From assembly GCF_014205055.1 (NCBI RefSeq), contig NZ_JACHMS010000001.1, positions 124,001-188,000 on the forward strand: a DNA stretch of 64,000 nt, read 5' to 3'. This DNA is from Streptomyces luteogriseus. Its GTDB lineage: Bacteria; Actinomycetota; Actinomycetes; Streptomycetales; Streptomycetaceae. Each line of letters opens with the position of its first letter. The first letter of the stretch is position 1. The notes under the pieces were generated by a model, which had not been told where the DNA came from, searched no databases, and was given only the letters and a program-made list of their open reading frames with translations. This document shows positions 46,924 to 55,152 of this stretch, one piece after another. Both the position numbers and the translations under genes were made by a program.

Positions 46924-47493
46924 ATGACCGTGACGGAGCAGCCCGTCGGGCCGGACGACAAGCGCACCGCGTGCTGCGCGCAGCACCACAGCCCGAGTGC
47001 GAGACCCGGTGCCGAGGCGCCCGAGACAGCGCGGGAACGGGTCAACCGGCGCTGGAACGAGATACTGCAGGAGACCCGGGTCACCCAGACCGGCGTGCAG
47101 ATCCTCTTCGGCTTTCTGCTCAGCGTGGCCTTCACCCCCCTGTTCCGGGAGTTGGAGACGTTGGACCGCGCCATCTACGTCGCCACGGTGGTGCTCGGGG
47201 CAGCGGCCACCGGAGCGCTCATAGCCCCCGTCTCCATCCACCGGTTCCTGTCCGGTCAGCGCATGAAGGACGAGGTGGTGGAGACCGCCGGCCGCTTGAT
47301 GATGTGCGGCATGGTCCTTCTCGCCCTGACCATCGGCTGCACGCTCCTGCTGATACTCCGTTTCGTCGTGCCCGGCGTTCTCGCCGAAGTGCTCGTCGGC
47401 GGGGTCATGCTGTGGTTCGGCCTCTGCTGGTACGCGCTGCCGCTGCATCTGCGACGTCGTGGGGACCGCCGCTCCCGCACCTCGGACGCGTAG
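46924..47493 (+). CDS. DUF6328 membrane protein
   Basis: A 189-residue protein with four hydrophobic segments (TGVQILFGFLLSVAFTPLF, AIYVATVVLGAAATGALIAP, LMMCGMVLLALTIGCTLLL, VLVGGVMLWFGLCWYALPLH) after a 50-residue charged N-terminus containing RWNEILQETRVTQTG, the conserved start of DUF6328. Function unknown. GGGGAGGATGCC precedes the ATG. It follows the broken DsbA-like gene. Confidence 0.85.
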   Translation: MTVTEQPVGPDDKRTACCAQHHSPSARPGAEAPETARERVNRRWNEILQETRVTQTGVQILFGFLLSVAFTPLFRELETLDRAIYVATVVLGAAATGALIAPVSIHRFLSGQRMKDEVVETAGRLMMCGMVLLALTIGCTLLLILRFVVPGVLAEVLVGGVMLWFGLCWYALPLHLRRRGDRRSRTSDA

Positions 47494-47647
47494 GGGACGA
47501 ACACGCCCAGGGCGGTGAGGAGTACTCGGCAGGACTGCGCTTCCGGTACCGGCGCGGATGGCCACAGGATCGGCAGCAGTTGGACTGCTCGACCGTCATC
47601 CGCCCGGGACCGCCCAAGGATTGGGTCGTCTTGAAGGCCTTGTCGGC

Positions 47648-48280
47648 CTACACCCCGTAGGACACCGGACGAACGAAGCGCTCCCGTCCCGCATCGTCGC
47701 GCACCGGCGTGCACCCGGCGGCCAGCAGTCGCTCGCCCAGTTTCGCGCGCCGGGTCACGTTGATCCGAAGTGCGCCCAGCAGGAACGCCGGGGTCAGGAC
47801 GGCGAGCGGCAGGAGGACGGCGTACTTCCCGGTCACCACGGCCAGCAGCAGGAACAGCGCCGGTCCCGCCCACGCCATGGCCAGCAGCTGCCTGCGGTTG
47901 GCGGCGGCGCCGGCCGCGTCGTACCGGATGAGCGTGGTGATCAGGTCGACGTCCGCCTGCGCCTCGGGGACCGGTGTGAGCGAGCCCAGGTACATGCCCG
48001 GGACCGGGCGGCCGGGGCCGGGGTCGGGGAAGGCCGCACTGTTGGCCGCCGCGCGCTGTTGCGCCTGGGGGCTCGTGTCCCGGACGAGATGGATGTGCGC
48101 GATCTTTTGCTTGCCGACCAGGCGGACGTCGGCGTAGCGGAACCCGTAGCACTCCGCGATGTACGCGAGCGCGCCGAACGTCTGCCACTCGGCGAACGGG
48201 TGGACGAGCTCGATCACGTCCTGGGTCGTGATCTGCCGCATGAGAGCCGTGATGTGGCGGTCGGCGAGGCTCAAGGTCAC
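47648..48280 (-). CDS. Hypothetical protein with two transmembrane helices
   Basis: A 210-residue protein: a soluble N-terminal part (RQITTQDVIELVHPFAEWQT, then KQKIAHIHLVRD), two adjacent helices (AMAWAGPALFLLLAVVTG, YAVLLPLAVLTPAFLLGA) and a short basic tail. No family recognised. Start is GTG at 48280 or TTG at 48274; the latter has AGGAG five bases upstream. It overlaps the next upstream gene by four bases, suggesting coupling. Confidence 0.65.
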   Translation of the reverse strand: MTLSLADRHITALMRQITTQDVIELVHPFAEWQTFGALAYIAECYGFRYADVRLVGKQKIAHIHLVRDTSPQAQQRAAANSAAFPDPGPGRPVPGMYLGSLTPVPEAQADVDLITTLIRYDAAGAAANRRQLLAMAWAGPALFLLLAVVTGKYAVLLPLAVLTPAFLLGALRINVTRRAKLGERLLAAGCTPVRDDAGRERFVRPVSYGV

Positions 48281-48690
48281 TCCTGGCTGAAAAGTACTGC
48301 TGAATTTCCGGTTCCGCACACCAGACCGATCAAGCGTCCCGAGGGTTGCCCTCCTGACCCGAAGGAAACGTGCCCGCCATGTGGTGCTCGCCGGCACCGT
48401 GCGGTCCCCCTGGTGTCGTGATCGCTGCCGTCACGCAGTTCCAGCACGCGGACCCGGACGTCCTCGCCGCGACGATGGAAAATCCACCGGTAGGCGGTCG
48501 GTTCGGCCTCGAACTGGGCACAGGTCTCCGTCTCACCCGCGACGAGCCGGGCCACCCCGGTCAGGAACTCCTCGGGCGCACTGGTGATGTAGGACGCTGT
48601 GAGCTCGGCTTTCGCCTGATGATCCTCGAGGGTGCACTCGGCCCATCCATGTGCCCCCAGCGTCCAGGTGATGCGGATGCCGGATGTCAT
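48277..48690 (-). CDS. Conserved hypothetical protein, C-terminus possibly replaced
   Basis: A 137-residue product. The first 90 residues read smoothly (MTSGIRITWTLGAHGWAECT, FEAEPTAYRWIFHRRGEDVR, VLELRDGSDHDTRGT) and resemble uncharacterised streptomycete proteins in which a C-terminal helical region with EHFPRTEL-like sequence follows. Here the sequence after DTRGT turns into unrelated low-complexity residues, so a frameshift or truncation near 48415 is likely. It overlaps the 47648-48280 gene. Confidence 0.55.
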   Translation of the reverse strand: MTSGIRITWTLGAHGWAECTLEDHQAKAELTASYITSAPEEFLTGVARLVAGETETCAQFEAEPTAYRWIFHRRGEDVRVRVLELRDGSDHDTRGTARCRRAPHGGHVSFGSGGQPSGRLIGLVCGTGNSAVLFSQE

Positions 48691-48958
48691 CGCAGTCCCC
48701 GGCCACGCCGCGATTCCGGCAGATCCTGCCGCCGACATGGTGCACGGCGTCTGCGTCGAAGCTGAACCGGTCACAGGACCTGATGCCTACGGCCGCGTCG
48801 TCCCGGCAGCGGACGGTCACGCCGGACTTGCCGTCGGGGTCGTCGTCCTGGAAGGTCATGGACCGAAGGCTAGGCCCGCACCACCTGCGCCGTCACACGG
48901 ATTCGCTGCCGGTGGCGCCGGCGGCGGAGACAGGTCGGACAGTGGAAGAGGGAGACGC

Positions 48959-49381
48959 GTGGACCGGAGCGAGGACCAGATCCTGGTTGAAGAGCTTGCT
49001 GCGCTGGGTGCCGTGAGTGGGGGCAGTGGTCGCTTGACCGGTCTCGTGGCTCGGCTGTTGAGGAAGAACGCCCATGAGATCGAGCTTGTCATCCCCTTGC
49101 CGTTCGACGAAGCCGTGCAGCGCGTCATCACAGTCCTGGCCGGGGCAGGGCGGCCGGGGAGGGCCCTGCATGTCGATTCCGGAAGGGACCAGGAGATGAT
49201 CCGGGTCGTGGCCGGTGGCGGTGTCGGCGGATTGAATCCCGTGGTGGTCACGGCGCTGGTGAGAAGGGGCACGGAGGCCGGCACAGAGGTCAAGCTCCGC
49301 GCTGCCGCCAAAGAAGGCCTGGTCAAACAACGCGCGGGCGAGAAGACGGCCGCCCGTCTTGCAGCACTGCTGAGTCACTAG
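48959..49381 (+). CDS. Hypothetical protein
   Basis: A 140-residue soluble protein: DRSEDQILVEELAALGAVSG, then KNAHEIELVIPLPFDEAVQR and AGEKTAARLAALL. The alternation of strands and helices suggests a small alpha/beta fold, possibly START-like, but I do not recognise it. GTG at 48959 follows GAGGGAGACGC. It is convergent with the NB-ARC gene. Confidence 0.6.
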   Translation: MDRSEDQILVEELAALGAVSGGSGRLTGLVARLLRKNAHEIELVIPLPFDEAVQRVITVLAGAGRPGRALHVDSGRDQEMIRVVAGGGVGGLNPVVVTALVRRGTEAGTEVKLRAAAKEGLVKQRAGEKTAARLAALLSH

Positions 49382-49432
49382 AGCAGGAACGTTCCCCCGC
49401 CGTTGCCCCTTCTACGATCTGCTCGACGGGGC

Positions 49433-52246
49433 TCAAGTAGTCGGTCGGCGGAGCCTGTTCCGCAGGGAGACGAGTGCCTGGAAGGGGTGGACGCCGAAGA
49501 AGGCGGTCTTCATCAGGTGCATCAAGGTGTGGAGGTACTGCTCCGGAACCTGGTTCCCGCCCTCGTCCAGGCGTCTCCCCATCAGCTTGGTCAGGCCCGC
49601 CCACGACCAGAGGGCGGCGACGACATGGCCCGCTCGCGCGTGCATGACCGTGAGTGCGATCAGGATCCTGTCCTCCTGGCCGACCACGTCGCTCGGGGGC
49701 AGATGGGTCAGGACCCAGTTGTACCCGGCCTTGGTCCTGTCGGCTCGTGGTGCGTCCCGAACTCGTAGGCCCAGGACTCCGAGTGCTCTCTCCTCGCACC
49801 ACGTGTCCTGCTGCTCGCGGTAGATGCCGACCGCCCGGACGCGGGCCTCGAGTGCCTCCAGTCGGCGGCGTCCACATCTCAGGGTCACGGCGAGGCGTTC
49901 CATGGCCTCGGCCTCCTTGTGCCTGTCACCCCGGGCCCGGGCCAGCTCGATCTCACGCTCGTGCACCTCGACGGCCTCCGGGATGCGCCCGGCCGTACGC
50001 AGTGCGATACCGAGGTTCTTCAGCACCGTGACCAACAGGCGTTCCTCGTCACGCTCCTCGTGGATCGCCGCTGCCTCCCGGTAGGCCGCGACGGCCTCCT
50101 CGTACCGGCCGAGCTGATCCAGCCTGTCGCCCAGGGCGTTCAGCGCCACGGACTCCAGCGCGCGGTCGCAGACCTTGTGGCAGACGGCCACGAGTCGCTG
50201 GTAGTTGTCCACCGCCTCCTCCGCGCTCATGTCGCTCACCGACCACAGGTGTTGCAGCGCGATGGCCTGGTGGTGCTCGTCGCCGCGCTCCTGGTACAGA
50301 GCCAGGGCACGGCGGAATGTCTCGACGGCTTCGGTGGACCGCTTCATCGCGAACAACGTGTCTCCGAGACGCATGAGTTGCAGGCCCTCGGCATGCCAGT
50401 CGCCCATCGCGCCGAAATGCCGGACGGATTCGGTGAGCACCCCGGTGGCTTCGTCGTACCGGTGTGTCTCGTGGAGCGTGTCGGCCAGGCCCATGAGCGC
50501 CTCGCCGATGCAGCCCTGGTCGCCGAGTTCCTGGCTGAGGACCAGGCTCTCGGTGTGGGCCTTCACGGCGTCCTCGTACCTCTCGGCGCGTTGCAGCGAG
50601 GCACCGAGGCTGGTCAACGCCACGGCCTGGCGCGTCCGGTCGCCGCGTGTCCGGCTGATGTCCAGGCTCTTCGAAGCGGCCTCCACCGCCTCCTCCACCC
50701 TGCCGCAGTCCGGGAGGATCTGGCTCAGGTGGTTCAGGGCGGTGGCCTCACAGCAAGGATGGCCGATCTCGCGGGCGCAGTCGACGGCGAGCCGGGTGAC
50801 CGTCACGGCGTCGGCGGCGTAACTGCGCCGGCTGAGCAGGAACGGGCGCATCCTCTCCTGGAGGTCCAGTACCGCACGGGGATGTCCGGTAGCCGCGGCC
50901 CGGGCGATGAGTGCCATCAGGTTGGCCCGTTCCTCCTCCAGCCACCGCACCGCGTGTGCGCGGTCCCGGAAGTCGTCCGGCAGGGGTCCGTCGTCATAGG
51001 TGTGCAGGTGTGCGTTCGCCGCCTGTACGAGCTTTCGGCAGTGCTTCAGCAGGCGGCTGAAGGCGGCACTTCGCCACGTGGCGCTGTCGCCTTCGAGCAG
51101 CCTGGCCGCGTAGACGCGCAGGAGATCGTGCATGCGCCAGCGTTCCGAGCCCACCGGCTGCTCCGCCAGCAGTCCGGCCCGGGCAAGCGCGGCAAGGCCG
51201 TTGCGCGTCCGGGCCCGGGGCTGCCCCCAGAGTGCCGCCGCCGCGTCCGTGCTGGTGTTCGGACCGGGATTCAGCGCGAACTGCCGGAACAACTGGCGGT
51301 GATGCGGGAGCAGCCGCTGGTAGGAGAGGCGGAAGGCCGCCTGGACCGCTGTCGTGTGCCCGCCGTCTTCGTAGCTCAGCACGTCAAGGCGGGTGTGGGC
51401 GTCGGCGAGTTCGGCGACGAGGGCGGCGACGGCCCGGCCGGGGTCGGTGGTGAGCAGGGAAGCGGCGATCTGCAAGGCGAGCGGATGGTGTCCGCAGTGC
51501 CCGGCGAGTTCTGCGATCGCGTCGGCCTCCTGCAGCCGCGGATCGTCGGGGCGGGCATGCCTCAGCGTCTCGGCGACCAGATCCGCGGCGCCGCGTGGTG
51601 CCAGTTCGTCCAAGCCGAACAGCCGAGCCCGCAGAGAGGGGCCGGTGAGCAGGTGACGGGAGGTCACCAGCAGTCGGTGCTCGGAGCGGGCGGGCACCAG
51701 GCGTTCGATCTGGGCGGCGCTGGACGCGTCGTCGGCGATGAGCAGCACCGCCCTGCCCTCGTCGGCGAGCCGGTTGAGCGCGGCCTGGCAGAGGCCGGTC
51801 TGCTCGTCCGGTGTCATCGCGTCGTCCACACACAGGACCCGCGCCAGCGTGCCGACGGCCTCCTCCGCGCCGACCGGACCGGCCGGGTCGTGGCCCCGCA
51901 GGTGAAGGAAGACGGCACCGCCGGGGAACCACCCCCGTGCCACGGCCTGATGTGCGACGTGGAGTGCCAGGGCGGTCTTGCCGATGCCGGGCAGTCCGGA
52001 CAGCACGGAGACGACGGTGGCGGCACGCGCACGGGAGGTGGGGGCGAGCAGCGCCAGTACGGCCTCGGCTTCCTTCTCGCGGCCTGCCAGGTGTGCCGGT
52101 TCCGCGGGGAGGCGCAGCATCGGCGCCGGGTCCGCGGGGCCCGCCGCGCAGACGGTGTTGCCGCTGCCGCTGACCTGGATCACATGGCCGTGCCCGGAAG
52201 CCGTGGCGGCCTGGGACCGCGCGGCCCTGCTCCTACCGATCCCCAT
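49433..52246 (-). CDS. NB-ARC/TPR STAND ATPase with N-terminal amyloid-type motif
   Basis: A 937-residue NLR-like signalling ATPase. Residues 12-30 (AATASGHGHVIQVSGSGN) carry a short RHIM/BASS-like motif (core Q24-V25-x-G27). The NB-ARC module follows: P-loop GLPGIGKT (84-91), Walker B VLLIADD (167-173), sensor LLVTSR (192-197), the GxP region HHPLAL (253-258) and the MHD motif (372-374). From about 450 to 900 there are degenerate tetratricopeptide repeats (for example YEEAVAAYREAAAIHEER, TEAVETFRRALALYQERGD), a sensor platform. There is no N-terminal effector domain; the effector is probably the small membrane protein upstream, which shares the motif and overlaps by 14 bases. Such proteins oligomerise on sensing a trigger. 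Confidence 0.88.
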   Translation of the reverse strand: MGIGRSRAARSQAATASGHGHVIQVSGSGNTVCAAGPADPAPMLRLPAEPAHLAGREKEAEAVLALLAPTSRARAATVVSVLSGLPGIGKTALALHVAHQAVARGWFPGGAVFLHLRGHDPAGPVGAEEAVGTLARVLCVDDAMTPDEQTGLCQAALNRLADEGRAVLLIADDASSAAQIERLVPARSEHRLLVTSRHLLTGPSLRARLFGLDELAPRGAADLVAETLRHARPDDPRLQEADAIAELAGHCGHHPLALQIAASLLTTDPGRAVAALVAELADAHTRLDVLSYEDGGHTTAVQAAFRLSYQRLLPHHRQLFRQFALNPGPNTSTDAAAALWGQPRARTRNGLAALARAGLLAEQPVGSERWRMHDLLRVYAARLLEGDSATWRSAAFSRLLKHCRKLVQAANAHLHTYDDGPLPDDFRDRAHAVRWLEEERANLMALIARAAATGHPRAVLDLQERMRPFLLSRRSYAADAVTVTRLAVDCAREIGHPCCEATALNHLSQILPDCGRVEEAVEAASKSLDISRTRGDRTRQAVALTSLGASLQRAERYEDAVKAHTESLVLSQELGDQGCIGEALMGLADTLHETHRYDEATGVLTESVRHFGAMGDWHAEGLQLMRLGDTLFAMKRSTEAVETFRRALALYQERGDEHHQAIALQHLWSVSDMSAEEAVDNYQRLVAVCHKVCDRALESVALNALGDRLDQLGRYEEAVAAYREAAAIHEERDEERLLVTVLKNLGIALRTAGRIPEAVEVHEREIELARARGDRHKEAEAMERLAVTLRCGRRRLEALEARVRAVGIYREQQDTWCEERALGVLGLRVRDAPRADRTKAGYNWVLTHLPPSDVVGQEDRILIALTVMHARAGHVVAALWSWAGLTKLMGRRLDEGGNQVPEQYLHTLMHLMKTAFFGVHPFQALVSLRNRLRRPTT

Positions 52247-52694
52247 GGTCGGGACCTGTCGTACCGTCGCTCCCGCCGACCTGGGTGATGCCTGCCCGGC
52301 CCGATGCCGTCGCGCGCTGTGTCAGCCTGTGGGGGCGCTCCTCGGGGTCGGCGCGTCGGGGGTCTCGGTGCCCTGCGACCTGCGTGATCCTGGCGGCATC
52401 CGACGCCGTCGCCTCCTGCTGCACCTGGGGTCCGGGCCGGGGCGGGCCTGGCGTGTCCGGAGCGCGGCCGTCCGGGGAGACGGTGGCGGGTTGTCCCCTC
52501 TCCGCCGCCCACCGGCCGGCCGCCGCTCCGACCAGCGCAGTCACCGTCGTCGCGAACGCCGTCGCCACCACCCACCGGTCTGCCTCCGCTCTGGGCAGGA
52601 AGCCCAAGGGTGCCGCCCGGACCGACCACAGACAGACCACGAACGAGGCCGCTCCCGCGAACACCGTGACGGCCCAACGCCTTGCGCGCTGCAT
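52233..52694 (-). CDS. Two-helix membrane protein with two amyloid-type motifs, NLR partner
   Basis: A 153-residue protein with two transmembrane segments (about 8-25, AVTVFAGAASFVVCLWSV; about 41-60, WVVATAFATTVTALVGAAAG), a Pro-rich linker, and two copies of one motif: EATASDAARITQVAGHRD (94-111) and RATASGRAGITQVGGSD (127-143). The same motif occurs once at the N-terminus of the downstream NB-ARC protein. The shared Q-V-x-G core resembles RHIM and bacterial amyloid signalling (BASS) motifs, by which an NLR templates its effector. The membrane helices would be the killing part (inference). ATG at 52694 follows GGGGGA. It overlaps the NB-ARC gene by 14 bases. Confidence 0.75.
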   Translation of the reverse strand: MQRARRWAVTVFAGAASFVVCLWSVRAAPLGFLPRAEADRWVVATAFATTVTALVGAAAGRWAAERGQPATVSPDGRAPDTPGPPRPGPQVQQEATASDAARITQVAGHRDPRRADPEERPHRLTQRATASGRAGITQVGGSDGTTGPDHGDR

Positions 52695-52897
52695 GCGTCC
52701 CCCCTTGTCTCGACGCGTGATGTCAGAGGTACAGACGGAAACAGGTCGCCGGGAGCAGAACGTGAAAAGCAGGGACAGATGCCCGCTCTTCGGCTATCGC
52801 GTGCACCCCTTCGTCCTGCCATCAGTTGGCCGCCGAGCCCCTGGGCACAGGCATAGACCTTTTCATGATCACGGGCTAGGCTCTGCCGCGCGTATCC

Positions 52898-52909
52898 GAG
52901 AGCGCTCTC
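52898..52909. promoter_or_regulatory. LacI-type operator candidate
   Basis: GAGAGCGCTCTC, a perfect 12-base palindrome with central CG, 50 bases upstream of the protease start. It has the form of LacI/GalR-family operators in streptomycetes (compare the CebR-type GGGAGCGCTCCC). Confidence 0.5.
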
Positions 52910-52959
52910 AAGCTCTGCTGTTCCACCCCCACCCTGCTGGAACAACGAAGGGGCATCCC

Positions 52960-54111
52960 TTGAGACGCACCACAACCCTGCGCACCGGACTGTCCGCACT
53001 GCTCCTGCTCGGCGCCTGGGCGACCGCTGGCGCCCTGCCCGCCTCCGCCGCCGACACTCCCGCGCGCTCCACCGAAGCTCCGGCCTCCTCGGCTCTCCTC
53101 TCCGCGATGCAGCGCGACTTGGGGCTGACCCGGGACGAGGCCGAAGCGCGTCTGGCCGCGGAGAAGACCGCGACGGCAGTCGAACGCAAGGCGCGCGATG
53201 CCGCAGGCTCGGCCTACGGCGGCTCCTGGTACGACGCCGGCAGTGGCAGACTCACCGTCGCGGTGGCCCGCGCCGCGCACGCCGACGCGGTACGAGCGAC
53301 CGGCGCGTCCGTACAGCTCGTGCGGTACAGCGCGCGGCAGCTCGACTCGGCGAAGAAGAGCATCGACGCGCTGTCCGCGCCCGCCGGAGTCGGGAGCTGG
53401 CATGTGGATCCGAAGGCCAACAGGGTCGTCGTGGACGTCGTCTCCGCGCACCGGGACGACAACGATGTCCGGGCCTTCCTCACCCGGGCCCGCCGGGCCG
53501 GTCCCGTAACGGTGCGGCAGACTCCCGCCGCACCGCGCACCTTCGCCGCCGGCACCGTGGGCGGCGACCCGTACTACACCGGCAACGTCCGCTGCTCCAT
53601 AGGCTTCTCCGTGCACGGGGGCTTCGTCACCGCCGGGCACTGCGGCTCACCGAGTGCGGCGGTGTACGGCTGGGACCGGTCGTACGTCGGCAACTTCCAG
53701 GGATCGTCGTTCCCCGGCAACGACTACGCCTGGGTCAACGTGGGCAGCGGCTGGTGGACCGTGCCGGTCGTGCTCGGCTGGGGAACCGTTTCCGACCAGC
53801 TCGTCCGCGGCTCCACCGAGGCGCCGGTGGGTGCCTCCGTCTGCCGTTCCGGTTCCACCACTCACTGGCACTGCGGCACCGTGCTGGCGAAGAACGAGAC
53901 GGTGAACTACAGCCAGGGCGCCGTCCACCAGATGACGAAGACGAGCGTCTGCGCCGAGCCCGGTGACTCCGGCGGTTCCTTCATCAGCGGCGACCAGGCG
54001 CAGGGCGTCACCTCCGGCGGCTGGGGCAACTGTGGCAGCGGCGGGGAGACCTGGCACCAGCCGGTCAACGAGATCCTCAACCGGTACGGGCTGCGACTGC
54101 ACACGGCCTGA
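52960..54111 (+). CDS. Secreted serine protease, streptogrisin type (S1)
   Basis: A 383-residue preproprotease. Signal peptide LRTGLSALLLLGAWATAGAL, then an alpha-lytic-type propeptide (about 32-190, LGLTRDEAEARLAAEKTATA, with the second lobe ending FLTRARRAG) and a mature chymotrypsin-fold protease of about 190 residues starting near GTVGGDPYYTG. The catalytic triad is H227 (TAGHCG), D255 (GNDYAW) and S337 (PGDSGGSF). Streptogrisins digest extracellular protein. The start TTG at 52960 is supported by GAAGGGG just upstream and gives the signal peptide directly. A LacI-like palindrome precedes it and a strong terminator follows. Confidence 0.93.
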   Translation: MRRTTTLRTGLSALLLLGAWATAGALPASAADTPARSTEAPASSALLSAMQRDLGLTRDEAEARLAAEKTATAVERKARDAAGSAYGGSWYDAGSGRLTVAVARAAHADAVRATGASVQLVRYSARQLDSAKKSIDALSAPAGVGSWHVDPKANRVVVDVVSAHRDDNDVRAFLTRARRAGPVTVRQTPAAPRTFAAGTVGGDPYYTGNVRCSIGFSVHGGFVTAGHCGSPSAAVYGWDRSYVGNFQGSSFPGNDYAWVNVGSGWWTVPVVLGWGTVSDQLVRGSTEAPVGASVCRSGSTTHWHCGTVLAKNETVNYSQGAVHQMTKTSVCAEPGDSGGSFISGDQAQGVTSGGWGNCGSGGETWHQPVNEILNRYGLRLHTA

Positions 54112-54130
54112 CCACTGCTCAGCATCCAGG

Positions 54131-54166
54131 GCGGGCGCCTTCCCCTCAACGGCCGAAGGCGCCCGC
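54131..54166. terminator. Bidirectional terminator
   Basis: Perfect 12-bp stem (GCGGGCGCCTTC with GAAGGCGCCCGC), 12-base loop, between the convergent protease and Lrp-like genes. Confidence 0.8.
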
Positions 54167-54172
54167 TTCCCG

Positions 54173-54499
54173 TCAGCGGCCGGGTTCGTAGGTGAGCTGC
54201 TCGACCTCTCTCGTCGTGAGGGCGGTTTCGACGGAGCGGACTCCGTCCAGGGCTGCGATCCTGTCGCTGAGGTAGGTGTACAGGTCGCCGGTGTTGGGAT
54301 GGAGGGTGGCGGCGACGATGTCGGCCTGGCCGGTCACGGCCGCGGCGAAACGCACCTCGGGGTGCGTGGCGAGGGCGTGCCCGACGTCGGCGAGGGCAGC
54401 CGAGGCGACACTGAGCCAGAGTATGGGGACCACGTCGTGGCCCAGGCGCTCGTGGTCGAACCTCACGTCCAGGTAGAGGACTCCGGTGACCGGCCGCAT
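54173..54499 (-). pseudogene. Lrp/AsnC regulator lacking its HTH
   Basis: The 108 residues match the C-terminal RAM ligand domain of Lrp/AsnC proteins (VVPILWLSVASAALADVGHA, EVRFAAAVTGQADIVA, YTYLSDRIAALDGVRSVETA). Full proteins have about 150 residues (or 330 when duplicated) with an N-terminal HTH; upstream of the ATG at 54499 the sequence is low-complexity in all frames and no HTH is seen. It may be a remnant, or a stand-alone RAM protein of the kind that exists in some archaea and bacteria. Confidence 0.65.
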
Positions 54500-54700
54500 C
54501 GGCGACCTCGTCCTGGACGGCCCGCCGGGCGTGTTCCTTGCTCGCCGCGACCAAAGGCCCGGCCGCGCCTGGGGACGGCTGCGGCGGGGCCTACATACAG
54601 GACCGGGCGAGGGCCCGGACGACCTCATCTGGGCCCGTCCGATGGACTCCTTCACATCCCGGACGGCGCCGAACGCGTCATTCCGTGGTGCAGTCGGACC

Positions 54701-55072
54701 ATGGCTTCTCCGCCCGCGGACGACCAGGACTCCCCGACGCCGCCCCGGCGTGCACGCCCTTCCCGGCTGATCGACGTCGTCGTCGCCCTGCTGCTCCTGG
54801 CCGCGGACGCGGTCATCGTCGTCGTCGCCGCGTTGCTGCTCGTCGCGGTCGGCATGGGCACCGCTCCGTCCCCGCGCCACCCGCGCCCCGAGCACTCTCG
54901 GGACACCCCGGTCCTGGCGTGGTTCGTCATCTGGGGCGTTCCGGCCGTGGCGGCGGTCGGCGCCTTCGTGCATGCCCGCCTGAGGATGCCCGTGACAGCC
55001 GTCGTGCAGGGCCTGTTCACACTCGTCTGCGTGCTCCTGGCCATCGCCTGGACGCGCATGCTCATGTCGTGA
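54701..55072 (+). CDS. Small membrane protein
   Basis: A 123-residue protein with three hydrophobic segments (LIDVVVALLLLAADAVIVVV plus continuation, LAWFVIWGVPAVAAVGAFVH, AVVQGLFTLVCVLLAIAW) after a charged, Pro-rich N-terminus. It resembles small uncharacterised streptomycete membrane proteins; no function can be given. The ATG at 54701 starts the charged N-terminus. Confidence 0.65.
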   Translation: MASPPADDQDSPTPPRRARPSRLIDVVVALLLLAADAVIVVVAALLLVAVGMGTAPSPRHPRPEHSRDTPVLAWFVIWGVPAVAAVGAFVHARLRMPVTAVVQGLFTLVCVLLAIAWTRMLMS

Positions 55073-55152
55073 CGCGGGCACCGCAACCAAGATCGATTGT
55101 CAGTGGTGGGTGAGAAGATAGGAGCATCAAGTCGGAACAAGGGGGAGCTGCG

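Noticed and set aside
48533..48859. Minus-strand frame starting MTFQDDDPDGKSGVTV
   Set aside because: Only the first few dozen residues look protein-like and it overlaps the better-supported gene at 48277-48690; could be a remnant, not called.
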